Source: Rheinheimera sp. EpRS3 (GTDB taxonomy: Bacteria; Pseudomonadota; Gammaproteobacteria; Enterobacterales; Alteromonadaceae). From it: a stretch of 64,000 nt of DNA. A program made the translations under genes and the position numbers. A model generated the notes under the pieces. It was not told where the DNA came from. It ran no database searches and saw only the letters and a list, made by a program, of their open reading frames with translations. Position 1 is the stretch's first letter. Every line of letters begins with the position of its first letter. Shown here one piece after another: positions 17,860 through 27,031 of this stretch. Where the stretch lies: contig NZ_LNQS01000009.1 in assembly GCF_001513785.1 (NCBI RefSeq), forward strand, positions 372,001 through 436,000, read 5' to 3'.

Positions 17860-19827
17860 ATGAGTTCATCCGATTTTGACTACTACAAAGCATTTTCGCG
17901 CAATATTGGCTGGCTTACCTTAGCAGAGCAGCAATTGCTGGCCAGTAAACGCGTGGCGATTGCCGGTATGGGCGGGGTGGGAGGAGCACACTTACTGACG
18001 CTTGCCCGACTTGGGGTTGGTCGGTTTCATTTAGCAGACTTTGATAGTTTCGATATTGAAAACTTTAACCGTCAGGCCGGTGCCAGATTATCTTCTGTAG
18101 GTCAGAAAAAGCTCGATACGCTGGTGGCAATGGCGTTGGATATTAACCCTGATCTGGAAATAACTACTTTTGCAGACGGTGTTACTGAAAGCAATATCGA
18201 CGCCTTTCTACAGGATGTTGATGTTTATATTGATGGGCTTGACTTTTTTGCGCTGAAAATCAGAAGTTTGATGTTCAGAAAAGCCTATGATGCAGGCATT
18301 CCGGCGGTAACCGCAGCTCCTTTGGGAATGGGCGTAGCAAACCTGAATTTTCTTCCGGGTAAGATGACATTTGAGCAGTATTTTCTGCTTGATGGTTGTG
18401 ATGAAAATGAGCAGTATCTGCGCTTTTTTGTCGGGCTATCGCCAGCCAGATTGCACAGTGCCTATTTAGTAGTACCAGAAAGTATTAATTTGCCAGAGCG
18501 CAAAGGGCCATCAACTATCATGGCCTGCGAGCTGTGTGCCGGTGTTGCAGCAACACAAGCCTTAAAACTGATGCTTAACCGGGGTAAAGTTATTGCCGCG
18601 CCAAAAAGCCTGCAGTTTGATGCTTATCGTAATACCTATAAAGTTAGCTGGCGGCCCTTTGGCAATGCCAATCCAATAAACCGGCTGGCACTTTATCTGG
18701 GACGGAAGTATTTTCTGAATCAGCCTGCCCAGGTAGCGCCTAAAACAGTACCAGAACAGGATCCGCTGCGTTATGTATTGGATAAAGCCCGCTGGGCACC
18801 CAGTGGCGACAACACCCAATGCTGGCGCTTTCGACCTACATCGGCGCTAAGTTGTGACATTCTGGGTAATGACACCCGGCACGATGTGGTATACGACTTA
18901 AATGGCTTTGCCAGTAATATGGCTCACGGTGCTTTACTCGAAACCGCCCGCATCGCAGCTTCTGAGCGCGGATATCAGCTGGAAATCAGTGATATCGACT
19001 GCTCTGATGCAGAGCATCCGGTATACAAAATTACTTTGCTGCAAGACAGCAGCATTAAAGCTGATGGGCTTGCTCCCTATATTGAAACCCGAACTGTGCA
19101 GCGCAGGCCAATGGGCACTGCGGCACTAAGCGCAGAGGAGAAGCGTCAGCTTGAAATGGCCTTACCAGCCGGCTTTGCGGTGCATTGGTTTGAAAGTACA
19201 GCGCAGCGCTGGACTATCGCTAAGTTGTTATATGGTAATGCTTACACCCGGCTGATTATGAAAGAGGGCTATGATGTACATAGCAAAATCATCGACTGGG
19301 GTAAGCGGTTCAGTATAGACAAAATTCCTGAGCAGGCACTTGGGGTTGATGCGGCTACTGCAAAACTGATGAAATGGGCGCTGGCAAGCTGGGGGCGCTT
19401 TGAGTTTATGGCCAAATATATGGGCGGAACAATAGCCCCCAGGTTACAACTTGATTTATTGCCAGCCCTACGCTGCAGCGCACACTTTGTGCTGTACAGC
19501 ACTGAAGCTGATGCTCCGGTAACCTTGGCGCAGCAATTTGCTGCCGGGGGCGCTTTACAGCGCTTTTGGCTTACAGCGGCTAAGTTAAATTTAGGTTTTC
19601 AGCCTGAGCAGACACCGGTTATTTTTTCCGGTTATTTACGTGACAAGCTGCAGTTTACTACAAATCAACAGGCATTCGATAACGCAGTAGAAATGGATAA
19701 AAAGCTGGCAGCGTTATTGCCGCCACAGGTATTTACTAACAAGGTGTTCTTTGGCCGGTTAGGACGTAGTGAGCAACCGGCTTCGCGCTCGTTGCGGTTT
19801 AGTCTGGAACAATTACTGGTAGATTAA
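17860..19827 (+). CDS. E1-like (ThiF) adenylyltransferase / nitroreductase fusion
   Basis: A 655-aa two-domain protein. Residues about 1-270 form a ThiF/MoeB-type Rossmann domain with GMGGVGG (36-42), DSFDIENFNRQ (R71), lysines at 83-84 and DGLD (125-128), so ATP binding and adenylation look intact. Cysteines 223 and 226 (CELC) are the only obvious thiol candidates, and the usual double CxxC zinc site is missing. Residues about 300-650 form a nitroreductase-like flavin domain with WAPSGDNTQCWRF (312-324). It could activate a carboxylate and then oxidise or reduce the product. It belongs with the FeeM-like acyltransferase; the reaction is unknown. Confidence 0.85.
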   Translation: MSSSDFDYYKAFSRNIGWLTLAEQQLLASKRVAIAGMGGVGGAHLLTLARLGVGRFHLADFDSFDIENFNRQAGARLSSVGQKKLDTLVAMALDINPDLEITTFADGVTESNIDAFLQDVDVYIDGLDFFALKIRSLMFRKAYDAGIPAVTAAPLGMGVANLNFLPGKMTFEQYFLLDGCDENEQYLRFFVGLSPARLHSAYLVVPESINLPERKGPSTIMACELCAGVAATQALKLMLNRGKVIAAPKSLQFDAYRNTYKVSWRPFGNANPINRLALYLGRKYFLNQPAQVAPKTVPEQDPLRYVLDKARWAPSGDNTQCWRFRPTSALSCDILGNDTRHDVVYDLNGFASNMAHGALLETARIAASERGYQLEISDIDCSDAEHPVYKITLLQDSSIKADGLAPYIETRTVQRRPMGTAALSAEEKRQLEMALPAGFAVHWFESTAQRWTIAKLLYGNAYTRLIMKEGYDVHSKIIDWGKRFSIDKIPEQALGVDAATAKLMKWALASWGRFEFMAKYMGGTIAPRLQLDLLPALRCSAHFVLYSTEADAPVTLAQQFAAGGALQRFWLTAAKLNLGFQPEQTPVIFSGYLRDKLQFTTNQQAFDNAVEMDKKLAALLPPQVFTNKVFFGRLGRSEQPASRSLRFSLEQLLVD

Positions 19828-19882
19828 AGCAGAGATACCGTGCAAAAAATGTTTAATAAGCAGGCACGGTGTAAAAGACAAT

Positions 19883-19912
19883 AAAAAAGGGCATCATCAG
19901 ATGCCCTTTTTT
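19883..19912. terminator. bidirectional terminator between E1/nitroreductase and PEP-CTERM genes
   Basis: AAAAAAGGGCAT pairs with ATGCCCTTTTTT around CATCAG, giving A- and T-flanked arms usable from both strands by the two convergent genes. A second inverted repeat, ACCGTGC/GCACGGT, lies at 19837-19870. Confidence 0.9.
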
Positions 19913-19927
19913 GTCAGCGCTGATAAA

Positions 19928-20689
19928 TCAGGCTTTGTTACGACGGTTCAGACGCAAACCTAACAGACCTAAACCTAACAATGCTAAGCTTGCTGGCTCT
20001 GGTACGCTGAAAGTCTGGTTACCATCGTGACGGATTTGGAATTCTTGAGTAGAACCCGGAACACCGTTATAGTTTGGTGATAAACCGATAATATTCTGCA
20101 CAGTAACAATCAGTTGTGAGTATACAAACTCATTACCAGAGATATCGTTACCGTTGTAGTAGAAGTAACCTGGGTTAGCGTTGAACTTCATGGTGATATC
20201 ACATGCACCAACACCTGCAACACTTGTCATACAGTTGCCGCTAGACAGTGAGAAAGTACCTAAAGCTGCAGCGGTACCGGCATCATAAGCACCGTTTACA
20301 GTTGTGTCAGCCCATAAAGTGGCAGAACCACCGGCAAATAAAACCTGAATTAAGCCACCAAAATCAGGGAATGCTTCGGCCGTACCTTCAAATTCATAAT
20401 CCAGAAATACTTCGTATGCTGAAGGTAAAAAGTTCGGCATACCTGCTTGTTTGAAGTTAACCATTAATGTCTGGCCAAACTCCATAAAGTCATCTGCACC
20501 ACCGAAAATAGAACCATTGCCGTTAGAGTCGGTTTGTTCAACATTTGCCAGATCCGGATCCCAGTCGATTTCGTCGAACATGGTAGAGCCTGAACCGCCA
20601 AATGAGCTATCGTCAAATGTAATTACTGAAGCACTGGCGCTAAACGCCGTTGCTCCAGCTAAAACTAATCCTGCAAGTAATTTTTTCAT
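19928..20689 (-). CDS. PEP-CTERM sorting-domain protein
   Basis: A 253-aa exported protein and likely exosortase substrate. It has a Sec signal peptide (MKKLLAGLVLAGATAFSASA, cleavage near residue 20), an acidic, Gly/Asn/Ser-rich beta-type body with only two cysteines, and a C-terminal sorting signal made of VPEP, the hydrophobic stretch ASLALLGLGLLGL and the basic tail RLNRRNKA. XrtA would cut at this signal and the protein would be released or anchored in the EPS matrix. AAGGA precedes the start at 20689; an open extension to 20752 is rejected. A sigma-54 promoter lies upstream. Confidence 0.94.
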   Translation of the reverse strand: MKKLLAGLVLAGATAFSASASVITFDDSSFGGSGSTMFDEIDWDPDLANVEQTDSNGNGSIFGGADDFMEFGQTLMVNFKQAGMPNFLPSAYEVFLDYEFEGTAEAFPDFGGLIQVLFAGGSATLWADTTVNGAYDAGTAAALGTFSLSSGNCMTSVAGVGACDITMKFNANPGYFYYNGNDISGNEFVYSQLIVTVQNIIGLSPNYNGVPGSTQEFQIRHDGNQTFSVPEPASLALLGLGLLGLRLNRRNKA

Positions 20690-20769
20690 TTTAATTTCCT
20701 TAGTGAAGTTTCCACACAAGTTAGCTGGGTTTCCCTGCAAACTTATCCTCAAGCAATCGACTTATATAT

Positions 20770-20787
20770 AAGCACTTTTGGTGCCAA
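20770..20787 (-). promoter_or_regulatory. sigma-54 promoter of the PEP-CTERM gene
   Basis: On the minus strand the sequence reads TTGGCACCAAAAGTGCTT, with GG and GC exactly ten bases apart, fitting TGGCAC-N5-TTGCW at nearly every conserved base. Transcription would begin near 20759, giving a leader of about 70 bases. RpoN with the PrsK/PrsR pair is known to control PEP-CTERM genes in related systems. Confidence 0.8.
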
Positions 20788-20908
20788 CTTTTTTTGTTGT
20801 ATTTAATCAATGATTTACGTTATTGCTAGTAAGGTGGAAAACTGATGTTGTAAAATTACGTGACAGTAGCAGGAGATATTTTTTATAGTAAATGTATTGT
20901 TAGCTGAA

Positions 20909-20934
20909 GCAGTGCCGCATTGCTGCGGCACTGC
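20909..20934 (-). terminator. strong hairpin downstream of prsT
   Basis: GCAGTGCCGCA pairs perfectly over 11 bp with TGCGGCACTGC around the loop TTGC, just after the prsT stop. There is no clean T-run on the minus strand, so it may be a stabiliser or a weak terminator. Confidence 0.55.
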
Positions 20935-20942
20935 TGTTCTTA

Positions 20943-23699
20943 TCACAGCATGTTGTTAATGGCTTCAACCCGCTTGATAATTTCGGCATCCCGGCTTTTT
21001 ACATCAGCCAGCACGGTTTTAGCTTTGCTTTTATTATCTGCCCGCACCAGTGCTTCGGCATAATTTAGCTTAACCAGATCATTCTCTGGTCTGATCGCCA
21101 GAGATTGCTCAAAAGCTTTTATAGCGTCGGGCAAGTTGTCCATCTTCATCAGCACTTTGCCGTAAGTGTCCAATACATCAGGATGCTTTGGCGCTTGCTT
21201 TATTGCTCTCTCAATATGTTGCTTAGCTTCAGGCAACTGGTTTTGCTCTGCCAGAATCCAGGCATAGTTATTCAGTATGATGTAGTTGTCAGGTGACGCC
21301 TGTAAAATTTCATCATAAAGCTCAAAAGCTTTTTTCTTATCAGACTCCAGCAATAAGTTGGCGTAAAACAGTTTCAGGTTGCCGCTGGCAGGGGCTTTAC
21401 TAAAATGGCCCTCTAAGAACTCTACAGCACGCTGATGTGAGTAGTCTTTTGAGTAAATTTCAGCAATAAACATGGCGGTCTGATCGGTTGGTGCTAACTG
21501 ATAGCTTTGATTAAAAGCCGTAACAGCCGGTGGGATCTGGCCGTTTAAAAACAGTATCCGGCCTTTTAAAAACTGCATTTCAGCTGTTGCTGCGTCGTTA
21601 TCGGTCAGGTTTTTGAAGGTATCCAATGCTTTGGTATAGTCTTTAGATTCAGACAGTGCCATTATTTTGCTACGTAGCAGCATCGGGTTTTTCGGATGTT
21701 TAACCAGCTGTTTATCCGCAACATTTATCGCCTCTGCATGCCGCTTAGCCAGGCTGAGGCTGGTGGCATAGAAATATGCCGCCCGCAGGTTTTCCGGTTC
21801 CTGCTGGTACCAGCGTTCGCTTAGTGTAAGCACCTCTTTCTGATTACCAAGCTGGGCATGTGAGTCTATCAAGGTCAGCCAGTAAGCTGCAGTGGCATTA
21901 ACCATATTGGCTGATGGATCGCCAATGGTTTCTATAGCTTTTTTAAAGTCTTGTTGCTGGTAGTACATGCGGGCTAACGTTAACCGCAGTGCATTGTTGG
22001 CCGGGTTATCTGTAAGGATTGCGCCAGCCCGTTTTATGGCGTCAGCGCCTTTGTCATCATCTTTGCTCAGCGCATAGTATTGTTGTAAAGCTGGCAGGTA
22101 AGTTGGATGTTTCTCTATCGATTTAACCAGAAGTTGTTTTGCTTGCACAAAATCACTTTTTGTTCCGGCAACAAGGGCTTGCAACAGTAAGGTAAAAGGT
22201 TGGTCAGGAGTGGCTTGCTGCGCTTGCTCCAGAAACACTTCAGCTTCTGTGAACTGCTTTTGCAGCATAGCGCCATAAGCTTTCAGATTGTAGCCAACAA
22301 CGGCCAGTTTTTCGTCAGACAGCCACTCGTCAACTATCGCTGATGCTTTGTCATACTCTTTCTGTCTGAGGTAACTTATCGCCAGCACAACACGGGTCTG
22401 ATTCTGGCTTGGATCCAGTTGTAAGGCTTGTTCAAGGTCTCGCAGGCCGCTTGACTCCTGGCCATCAATGCCCATTTTAAGCAGGCCTAAGGTTGCCAGC
22501 GAGGTGACATCCTTGCTGTTTTCACTCAGTTCATACTTAGCAATCAGCTCTTGTGCTGCACTGCCGGAGCCTTGTTTAATCAGTTGAAATGACGTTGCTG
22601 CAAGTAATTTGTAATCCATCGCCTGCGGATCCTGATTAACCAGAACCGCCTGAGCCTGATCAAGCTGGCCAGACTTTAACTGCAGTGAAGCATAAAGATT
22701 TTGCAACGGCGGATATTGCTGCAACTGGTTTTCTACTGCGCTCAGATGGTTTAATGCCTGGCTCTCCAGCCCCAGGTTCAGTGAAGCTAATGCGGCAATA
22801 ATACGTGCGCTGGTATTACGCAGGCCGTTATTGATGGCTTTTTCAACATGCTCTTTGGCCAGAGTGTAATTCTCACGCTCATACTCCAGCACCGCTTTTA
22901 GATAATTAGTAAACGGCTGATTTGGAAACGCTTTTAGTAGCAGGGCTAATTCTTTATCGGCTAAATCAAACTGCTCTGTACTGACCAGGTTCTGCGTCAG
23001 CATCAGGCGGGCTTGTAAGTTGTTGGGGACCAGTGTCAGATAGTTGCGCATGCTTTCAATGGAGGCGACATGCTGCTCTTCTGCTAACTGGGTTCTGCCT
23101 TGCAGAAATAATGCTTCGGCATAAAGTATGCTGTCAGGCTGCACCTGAGTAATGACCTCTAACGCCTGGCTGTTATTCCGGTTAGCAATAAGCAAATGCG
23201 CCTGAGCATAAATTGTGGCATCACTGAACTTGTCTTGTGTTGCCAGTTGGTCAAAAAGTGCTATCGCTGCGTCAGCGTCACCTAGTTCTAGATGAGCCAG
23301 AGCACGATATACATCGACGTAAATCTGCAATTCAGGTGCAAGCGTCTCATCAGAAAAGTGCTCCAGCACTGCCTGGTAATCACCCGCCTGATAGCTGCTG
23401 CGAACCAGCGGTAACGCTACTTTTTGTTTGTCGGTGCCATAACTCAGCGCGCGGGCCAGCTCTTTTTCTGCAGATATGCTGTCGCCAATCTGCAGTTGGA
23501 GTAAACCAAGAGCCAAACGGTATTCTGCATTCTCTGGTTCTTGTTGCACAGCTGATTTCAATTCGATTACAGCGGCGTTGTATTGCTTGTTCTGAATAAA
23601 GCTCAGCGCATCACTGTAATGCTCTGTTGCATCTTTACTGCCACAACCGGAAAGCAGCGCCAGCATAATAGCGCTGGCGAGCAGGGTAGTTTTTTTCAT
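20943..23699 (-). CDS. prsT: PEP-CTERM system TPR-repeat lipoprotein PrsT
   Basis: A 918-aa lipoprotein. The signal MKKTTLLASAIMLALLSGC places the lipidated cysteine at residue 19. The rest is almost entirely tetratricopeptide repeats, beginning with HYSDALSFIQNKQYNAAVIELKSA-type units and running to the C-terminus. Length and layout match PrsT, the large TPR lipoprotein of exosortase A loci, thought to act in EPS or protein export across the envelope. GGAG lies upstream of 23699, so the extension to 23762 is rejected. It is last in the ACP-wecC-prsT operon, 31 bp after wecC. Confidence 0.92.
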   Translation of the reverse strand: MKKTTLLASAIMLALLSGCGSKDATEHYSDALSFIQNKQYNAAVIELKSAVQQEPENAEYRLALGLLQLQIGDSISAEKELARALSYGTDKQKVALPLVRSSYQAGDYQAVLEHFSDETLAPELQIYVDVYRALAHLELGDADAAIALFDQLATQDKFSDATIYAQAHLLIANRNNSQALEVITQVQPDSILYAEALFLQGRTQLAEEQHVASIESMRNYLTLVPNNLQARLMLTQNLVSTEQFDLADKELALLLKAFPNQPFTNYLKAVLEYERENYTLAKEHVEKAINNGLRNTSARIIAALASLNLGLESQALNHLSAVENQLQQYPPLQNLYASLQLKSGQLDQAQAVLVNQDPQAMDYKLLAATSFQLIKQGSGSAAQELIAKYELSENSKDVTSLATLGLLKMGIDGQESSGLRDLEQALQLDPSQNQTRVVLAISYLRQKEYDKASAIVDEWLSDEKLAVVGYNLKAYGAMLQKQFTEAEVFLEQAQQATPDQPFTLLLQALVAGTKSDFVQAKQLLVKSIEKHPTYLPALQQYYALSKDDDKGADAIKRAGAILTDNPANNALRLTLARMYYQQQDFKKAIETIGDPSANMVNATAAYWLTLIDSHAQLGNQKEVLTLSERWYQQEPENLRAAYFYATSLSLAKRHAEAINVADKQLVKHPKNPMLLRSKIMALSESKDYTKALDTFKNLTDNDAATAEMQFLKGRILFLNGQIPPAVTAFNQSYQLAPTDQTAMFIAEIYSKDYSHQRAVEFLEGHFSKAPASGNLKLFYANLLLESDKKKAFELYDEILQASPDNYIILNNYAWILAEQNQLPEAKQHIERAIKQAPKHPDVLDTYGKVLMKMDNLPDAIKAFEQSLAIRPENDLVKLNYAEALVRADNKSKAKTVLADVKSRDAEIIKRVEAINNML

Positions 23700-23730
23700 A
23701 GTTACACTCCTTGTAGCGAAATGGTTTTCG

Positions 23731-24975
23731 TTAACCGAAAATGCCTCTGGTATCAATAACAACTTTGGTTGCTACATCTACCGGGTGCAGAGTTTTAAAC
23801 TGCTTATGGTCGACCAGTACCACCAAAATATTGGCTTGCTCTAAAGCCTGTGGCAAAGACGTTAGCCGGGCATTGTGGTCGGCATATTTTTTCGGTAACT
23901 GTTTAATATTAGGTTCTACCAGCAAAATTTCACCAATATTGTCTTTTAACAACGACATGGCAATATCCAGTGCCGGGCTTTCACGTAAATCGTCAATATC
24001 TGCTTTGAAGGCTAAACCTAAACAGGCAATTACCGGCTTTTTAAACTGATCAGCAGCCTGCTTTATTTTATCAATCACGTACAGCGGTTTACTGTCGTTA
24101 ATTTCACGCGCCTTGCGGATAATCTGCGCTTGCTCTGGCGCGGAGTCAACAATAAACCATGGGTCAACAGCAATACAATGACCACCTACACCCGGGCCTG
24201 GTGTTAAAATATTAACCCTTGGGTGGCGGTTAGCCAGCTTGATCAATTCCCAGACGTTGATTTTTAAATGATCACAAATCATCGACAGTTCATTGGCAAA
24301 GGCGATATTAACGTCGCGGAACGAGTTTTCGGTCAGCTTGGCCATTTCTGCCGTGCGGGCGTTGGTTAACAAACATTCACCGCGTACAAACAGGTGATAC
24401 AGGGCAACGGCTTTTTGCGCACAGCGCTCGGTAATGCCGCCAATAATCCTGTCGTTGCTGACCAGTTCTTGCAACACGCGGCCAGGTAATACGCGCTCAG
24501 GGCAGTGCGCAATAAAAACATCGGCTTTGTCCGGGTCCTGGTGTGGCATAACCAGATCAGGGCGCAGCTCAGCCAGCCAGGCTGAAATTTTATCGGTAGT
24601 ACCAACCGGAGAGGTTGATTCAAGTACGATAAGGTTACCTTTAGCAATAACCGGAGCAATATTTTCCAGCGCAGCCTTAATGTAACTTAAATCCGGGGTT
24701 TTATTTTCTTTAAACGGCGTGGGCACCGCTATCATAAAAGCTTCAGCCGGTTCCGGCGTCAGAGAGGCCTTTAACTTGCCGGTGGTAACGGCTGCTTGTA
24801 CCAGCATATCCAAGTCAGGTTCAACAATATGAATTTTGCCCTGATTAATGGTATTAACCGCATGCTCTGAAACATCAACACCGAGCACTTCCACACCGCG
24901 GGAGGCGATAACGGCGGCGGTGGGTAAACCTATATAGCCCAAACCTATTACTGATACACGGGAAAAACTCTGCAT
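23731..24975 (-). CDS. wecC: UDP-N-acetyl-D-mannosamine dehydrogenase
   Basis: This 414-aa enzyme oxidises UDP-ManNAc to UDP-ManNAcA with NAD+. It has an N-terminal GLGYIGLPTA dinucleotide fold, the VPTPFK and STSPVGTT segments, the catalytic cysteine in GPGVGGHCIAVDPWF and the C-terminal GLAFKADIDDLRESPA. Length agrees with WecC (420 aa). The product is an acidic sugar for the polysaccharide. The partner epimerase WecB is not in the window. It lies between the ACP gene and prsT. Confidence 0.92.
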   Translation of the reverse strand: MQSFSRVSVIGLGYIGLPTAAVIASRGVEVLGVDVSEHAVNTINQGKIHIVEPDLDMLVQAAVTTGKLKASLTPEPAEAFMIAVPTPFKENKTPDLSYIKAALENIAPVIAKGNLIVLESTSPVGTTDKISAWLAELRPDLVMPHQDPDKADVFIAHCPERVLPGRVLQELVSNDRIIGGITERCAQKAVALYHLFVRGECLLTNARTAEMAKLTENSFRDVNIAFANELSMICDHLKINVWELIKLANRHPRVNILTPGPGVGGHCIAVDPWFIVDSAPEQAQIIRKAREINDSKPLYVIDKIKQAADQFKKPVIACLGLAFKADIDDLRESPALDIAMSLLKDNIGEILLVEPNIKQLPKKYADHNARLTSLPQALEQANILVVLVDHKQFKTLHPVDVATKVVIDTRGIFG

Positions 24976-25039
24976 ACTGTGTCCTTTATACCTGAGGTTT
25001 TACTGTCTGACGCTGTACCATATAAGGCATAATGCGATG

Positions 25040-25282
25040 TCAGGCAGCTTGTTTTTCGGTGACGAATTTATTTAACTGGCCAAAGTTTTCAAATACGTCG
25101 GCGGATATTTCATCATCATTAATCTGGATACCCAGTTGCTCTTCCAGTTCGGTTATTACAGCGATAACGGCCATAGAATCAAACTCTGGAATAGCGCCCA
25201 GCAAAGGGGTATCGTCGGTAAATTGTTTATCTATTTGCAAGACGGCGCGTAAGATATCAGCGAGAAGTTGCTGGTGTGGCAT
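25040..25282 (-). CDS. acyl carrier protein, exosortase A-associated
   Basis: An 80-aa acidic ACP. The phosphopantetheine attachment serine is S36 in EFDSMAV (DSM in place of the common DSL). It would carry acyl groups loaded by the divergent AMP-dependent ligase and is a plausible acyl donor for the FeeM-like acyltransferase or the MBOAT. It heads an operon with wecC and prsT and has a sigma-54-type promoter directly upstream. Confidence 0.9.
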   Translation of the reverse strand: MPHQQLLADILRAVLQIDKQFTDDTPLLGAIPEFDSMAVIAVITELEEQLGIQINDDEISADVFENFGQLNKFVTEKQAA

Positions 25283-25315
25283 AATGCTTCCTTAAAATGA
25301 CAGGTAGTTCCCTGA

Positions 25316-25333
25316 TTTGCGTAAAGGGTGCCG
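25316..25333 (-). promoter_or_regulatory. sigma-54-type promoter of the ACP-wecC-prsT operon
   Basis: The minus strand reads CGGCACCCTTTACGCAAA, with GG and GC exactly ten bases apart (consensus TGGCAC-N5-TTGCW). The predicted transcript start is near 25307, about 25 bases before the ACP start, with AAGGA in between. Confidence 0.68.
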
Positions 25334-25438
25334 CTGCGGTTAAACTACAAAAAGTAGATAAATTACAGTCGGATTTTCCGCAAAACTGTTTTATTATTGC
25401 ACACAAAGGGATAAAAAGTGAAAGGTCTGAAGGATACT

Positions 25439-27031
25439 ATGACCAAAAATCTCCACGATATCGTTACCCAGTCTGCTGCGCGTTTTCCTAAGCGTCCTGC
25501 ACTGTACTTTAAAAACACCGCCTTAACTTATGCTGAACTTGCATCTGGCGTAACAACAACTGCCATGCAGCTGCAAGCGCAGGATGTTCAGCGCTTTGAT
25601 CGGGTGGCGGTGTACCTGCCCAAACAATTTGAAACCGTGTTCAGTCTGTTTGGCTGCGCCATGGCCGGTGCAGTATTTGTACCGGTGAACCCGGGTTTAA
25701 AGGCGGCGCAGGTAGCACATATCCTGCAGGACTGTAATGTCCGCGTACTCATTACCAGTAAAGACCGGCTGGCCAGTTTAGAAGAAGAGCTGCATTTGTG
25801 CAGTGACTTACATACGGTGTTATTGACTGACGTTGCTGAAGATATGAGCCCGCTGGCGCATATTCAGCTGAAGTCATTTTATGCCGACGTCAGCCACAGA
25901 ACATTGCAGTTATATCCGCATGCAACCGATCAGGACATGGCGGCTATTTTGTATACCTCTGGCAGCACCGGTAAACCCAAAGGGGTGGTGTTATCGCACC
26001 GCAATATGCTGGTGGGCGCGCAAAGCGTATCAAGCTACCTCAACAACACACCCGATGATGTCTTACTGGCATTACTACCGCTGAGTTTTGATTATGGCTT
26101 AAGCCAGCTGACCACTGCATTTTTAACCGGTGCCAGTGTAGTGTTACTGGATTTCTTCCTGGTACAGGATGTCGTACGTACGGTGCAGCAACATGGCGTA
26201 ACCGGTATCGCTGCAGTGCCGCCTTTATGGGCGCAGCTGGCAAAAGCCAACTGGGTTGAAGGCAGTACTGATACAGTGCGCTATCTGACCAACTCCGGTG
26301 GTGCTATGCCACAAGCCTTGTTGCAGCAGTTGCAACGGGTATTTAATAAGGCTGAACCCTATTTAATGTATGGTTTAACCGAGGCCTTCCGTTCTACCTA
26401 TTTGCCGCCAGCCGAGCTGGAAAAGCGGCCCGGCTCTATGGGTAAAGCTATTCCAAATGCCGAGATTGTGGTTGTGCGTGAAGATGGCAGTATCTGTGCG
26501 CCCAATGAACCAGGAGAGTTGGTGCATCGCGGGCCGCTGGTTAGCCTGGGATACTGGAATGCGCCGGATAAAACAGCCGAGCGATTTAAGTTTGACCCGG
26601 TAGCGCCTAAAGGTATTCAGCTACCCCAACTTGCAGTGTGGTCTGGTGATACCGTGCGCTGCGATGAAGATGGCTTTTTATACTTTATTGGCCGGCGCGA
26701 TGAAATGATTAAAACCTCAGGTTACCGGGTTAGCCCCACTGAAGTGGAAGAGGCCGTTTACCAACTTAGCCCTGCACTGGTTGATGTTGCTGCTATAGGT
26801 GTACCGCACCCTGAGCTGGAGCAAGCCATTTTGGTGTTATTTGCCTGCAAAGACGGTAGTGAACCGGACATTGCTAACTGGACAACCCAGCTAAAGCGCA
26901 GTTTGCCTAATTTTATGCAGCCCAAAGCGTTAATTTTGCAACCGGGTTTACCGAAAAATGCCAATGGTAAAATTGACCGTAAGCTATTGTCAGAGCAGTA
27001 CCGGGGTTATTTTAATGAGGTATCCAGATGA
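25439..27031 (+). CDS. acyl-CoA ligase (AMP-forming), exosortase A-associated
   Basis: A 530-aa ANL-superfamily adenylating enzyme. ILYTSGSTGKPKGVVLSH (near residue 180) is the AMP/ATP loop, YGLTEAF binds adenine, GRRDEMIKTSGYRVSP forms the hinge, and the C-terminal catalytic lysine is in NANGKIDRK. It activates a fatty or other acid as acyl-AMP for CoA or the neighbouring ACP. The start at 25439 has GAAGGA four bases upstream; a GTG at 25418 is also open. It overlaps the decarboxylase gene by four bases. Confidence 0.9.
   Translation: MTKNLHDIVTQSAARFPKRPALYFKNTALTYAELASGVTTTAMQLQAQDVQRFDRVAVYLPKQFETVFSLFGCAMAGAVFVPVNPGLKAAQVAHILQDCNVRVLITSKDRLASLEEELHLCSDLHTVLLTDVAEDMSPLAHIQLKSFYADVSHRTLQLYPHATDQDMAAILYTSGSTGKPKGVVLSHRNMLVGAQSVSSYLNNTPDDVLLALLPLSFDYGLSQLTTAFLTGASVVLLDFFLVQDVVRTVQQHGVTGIAAVPPLWAQLAKANWVEGSTDTVRYLTNSGGAMPQALLQQLQRVFNKAEPYLMYGLTEAFRSTYLPPAELEKRPGSMGKAIPNAEIVVVREDGSICAPNEPGELVHRGPLVSLGYWNAPDKTAERFKFDPVAPKGIQLPQLAVWSGDTVRCDEDGFLYFIGRRDEMIKTSGYRVSPTEVEEAVYQLSPALVDVAAIGVPHPELEQAILVLFACKDGSEPDIANWTTQLKRSLPNFMQPKALILQPGLPKNANGKIDRKLLSEQYRGYFNEVSR

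Noticed and set aside
23237..23599. 120-codon plus-strand frame inside prsT
   Set aside because: It arises opposite the TPR repeats; there is no start signal and its composition mirrors the real gene.
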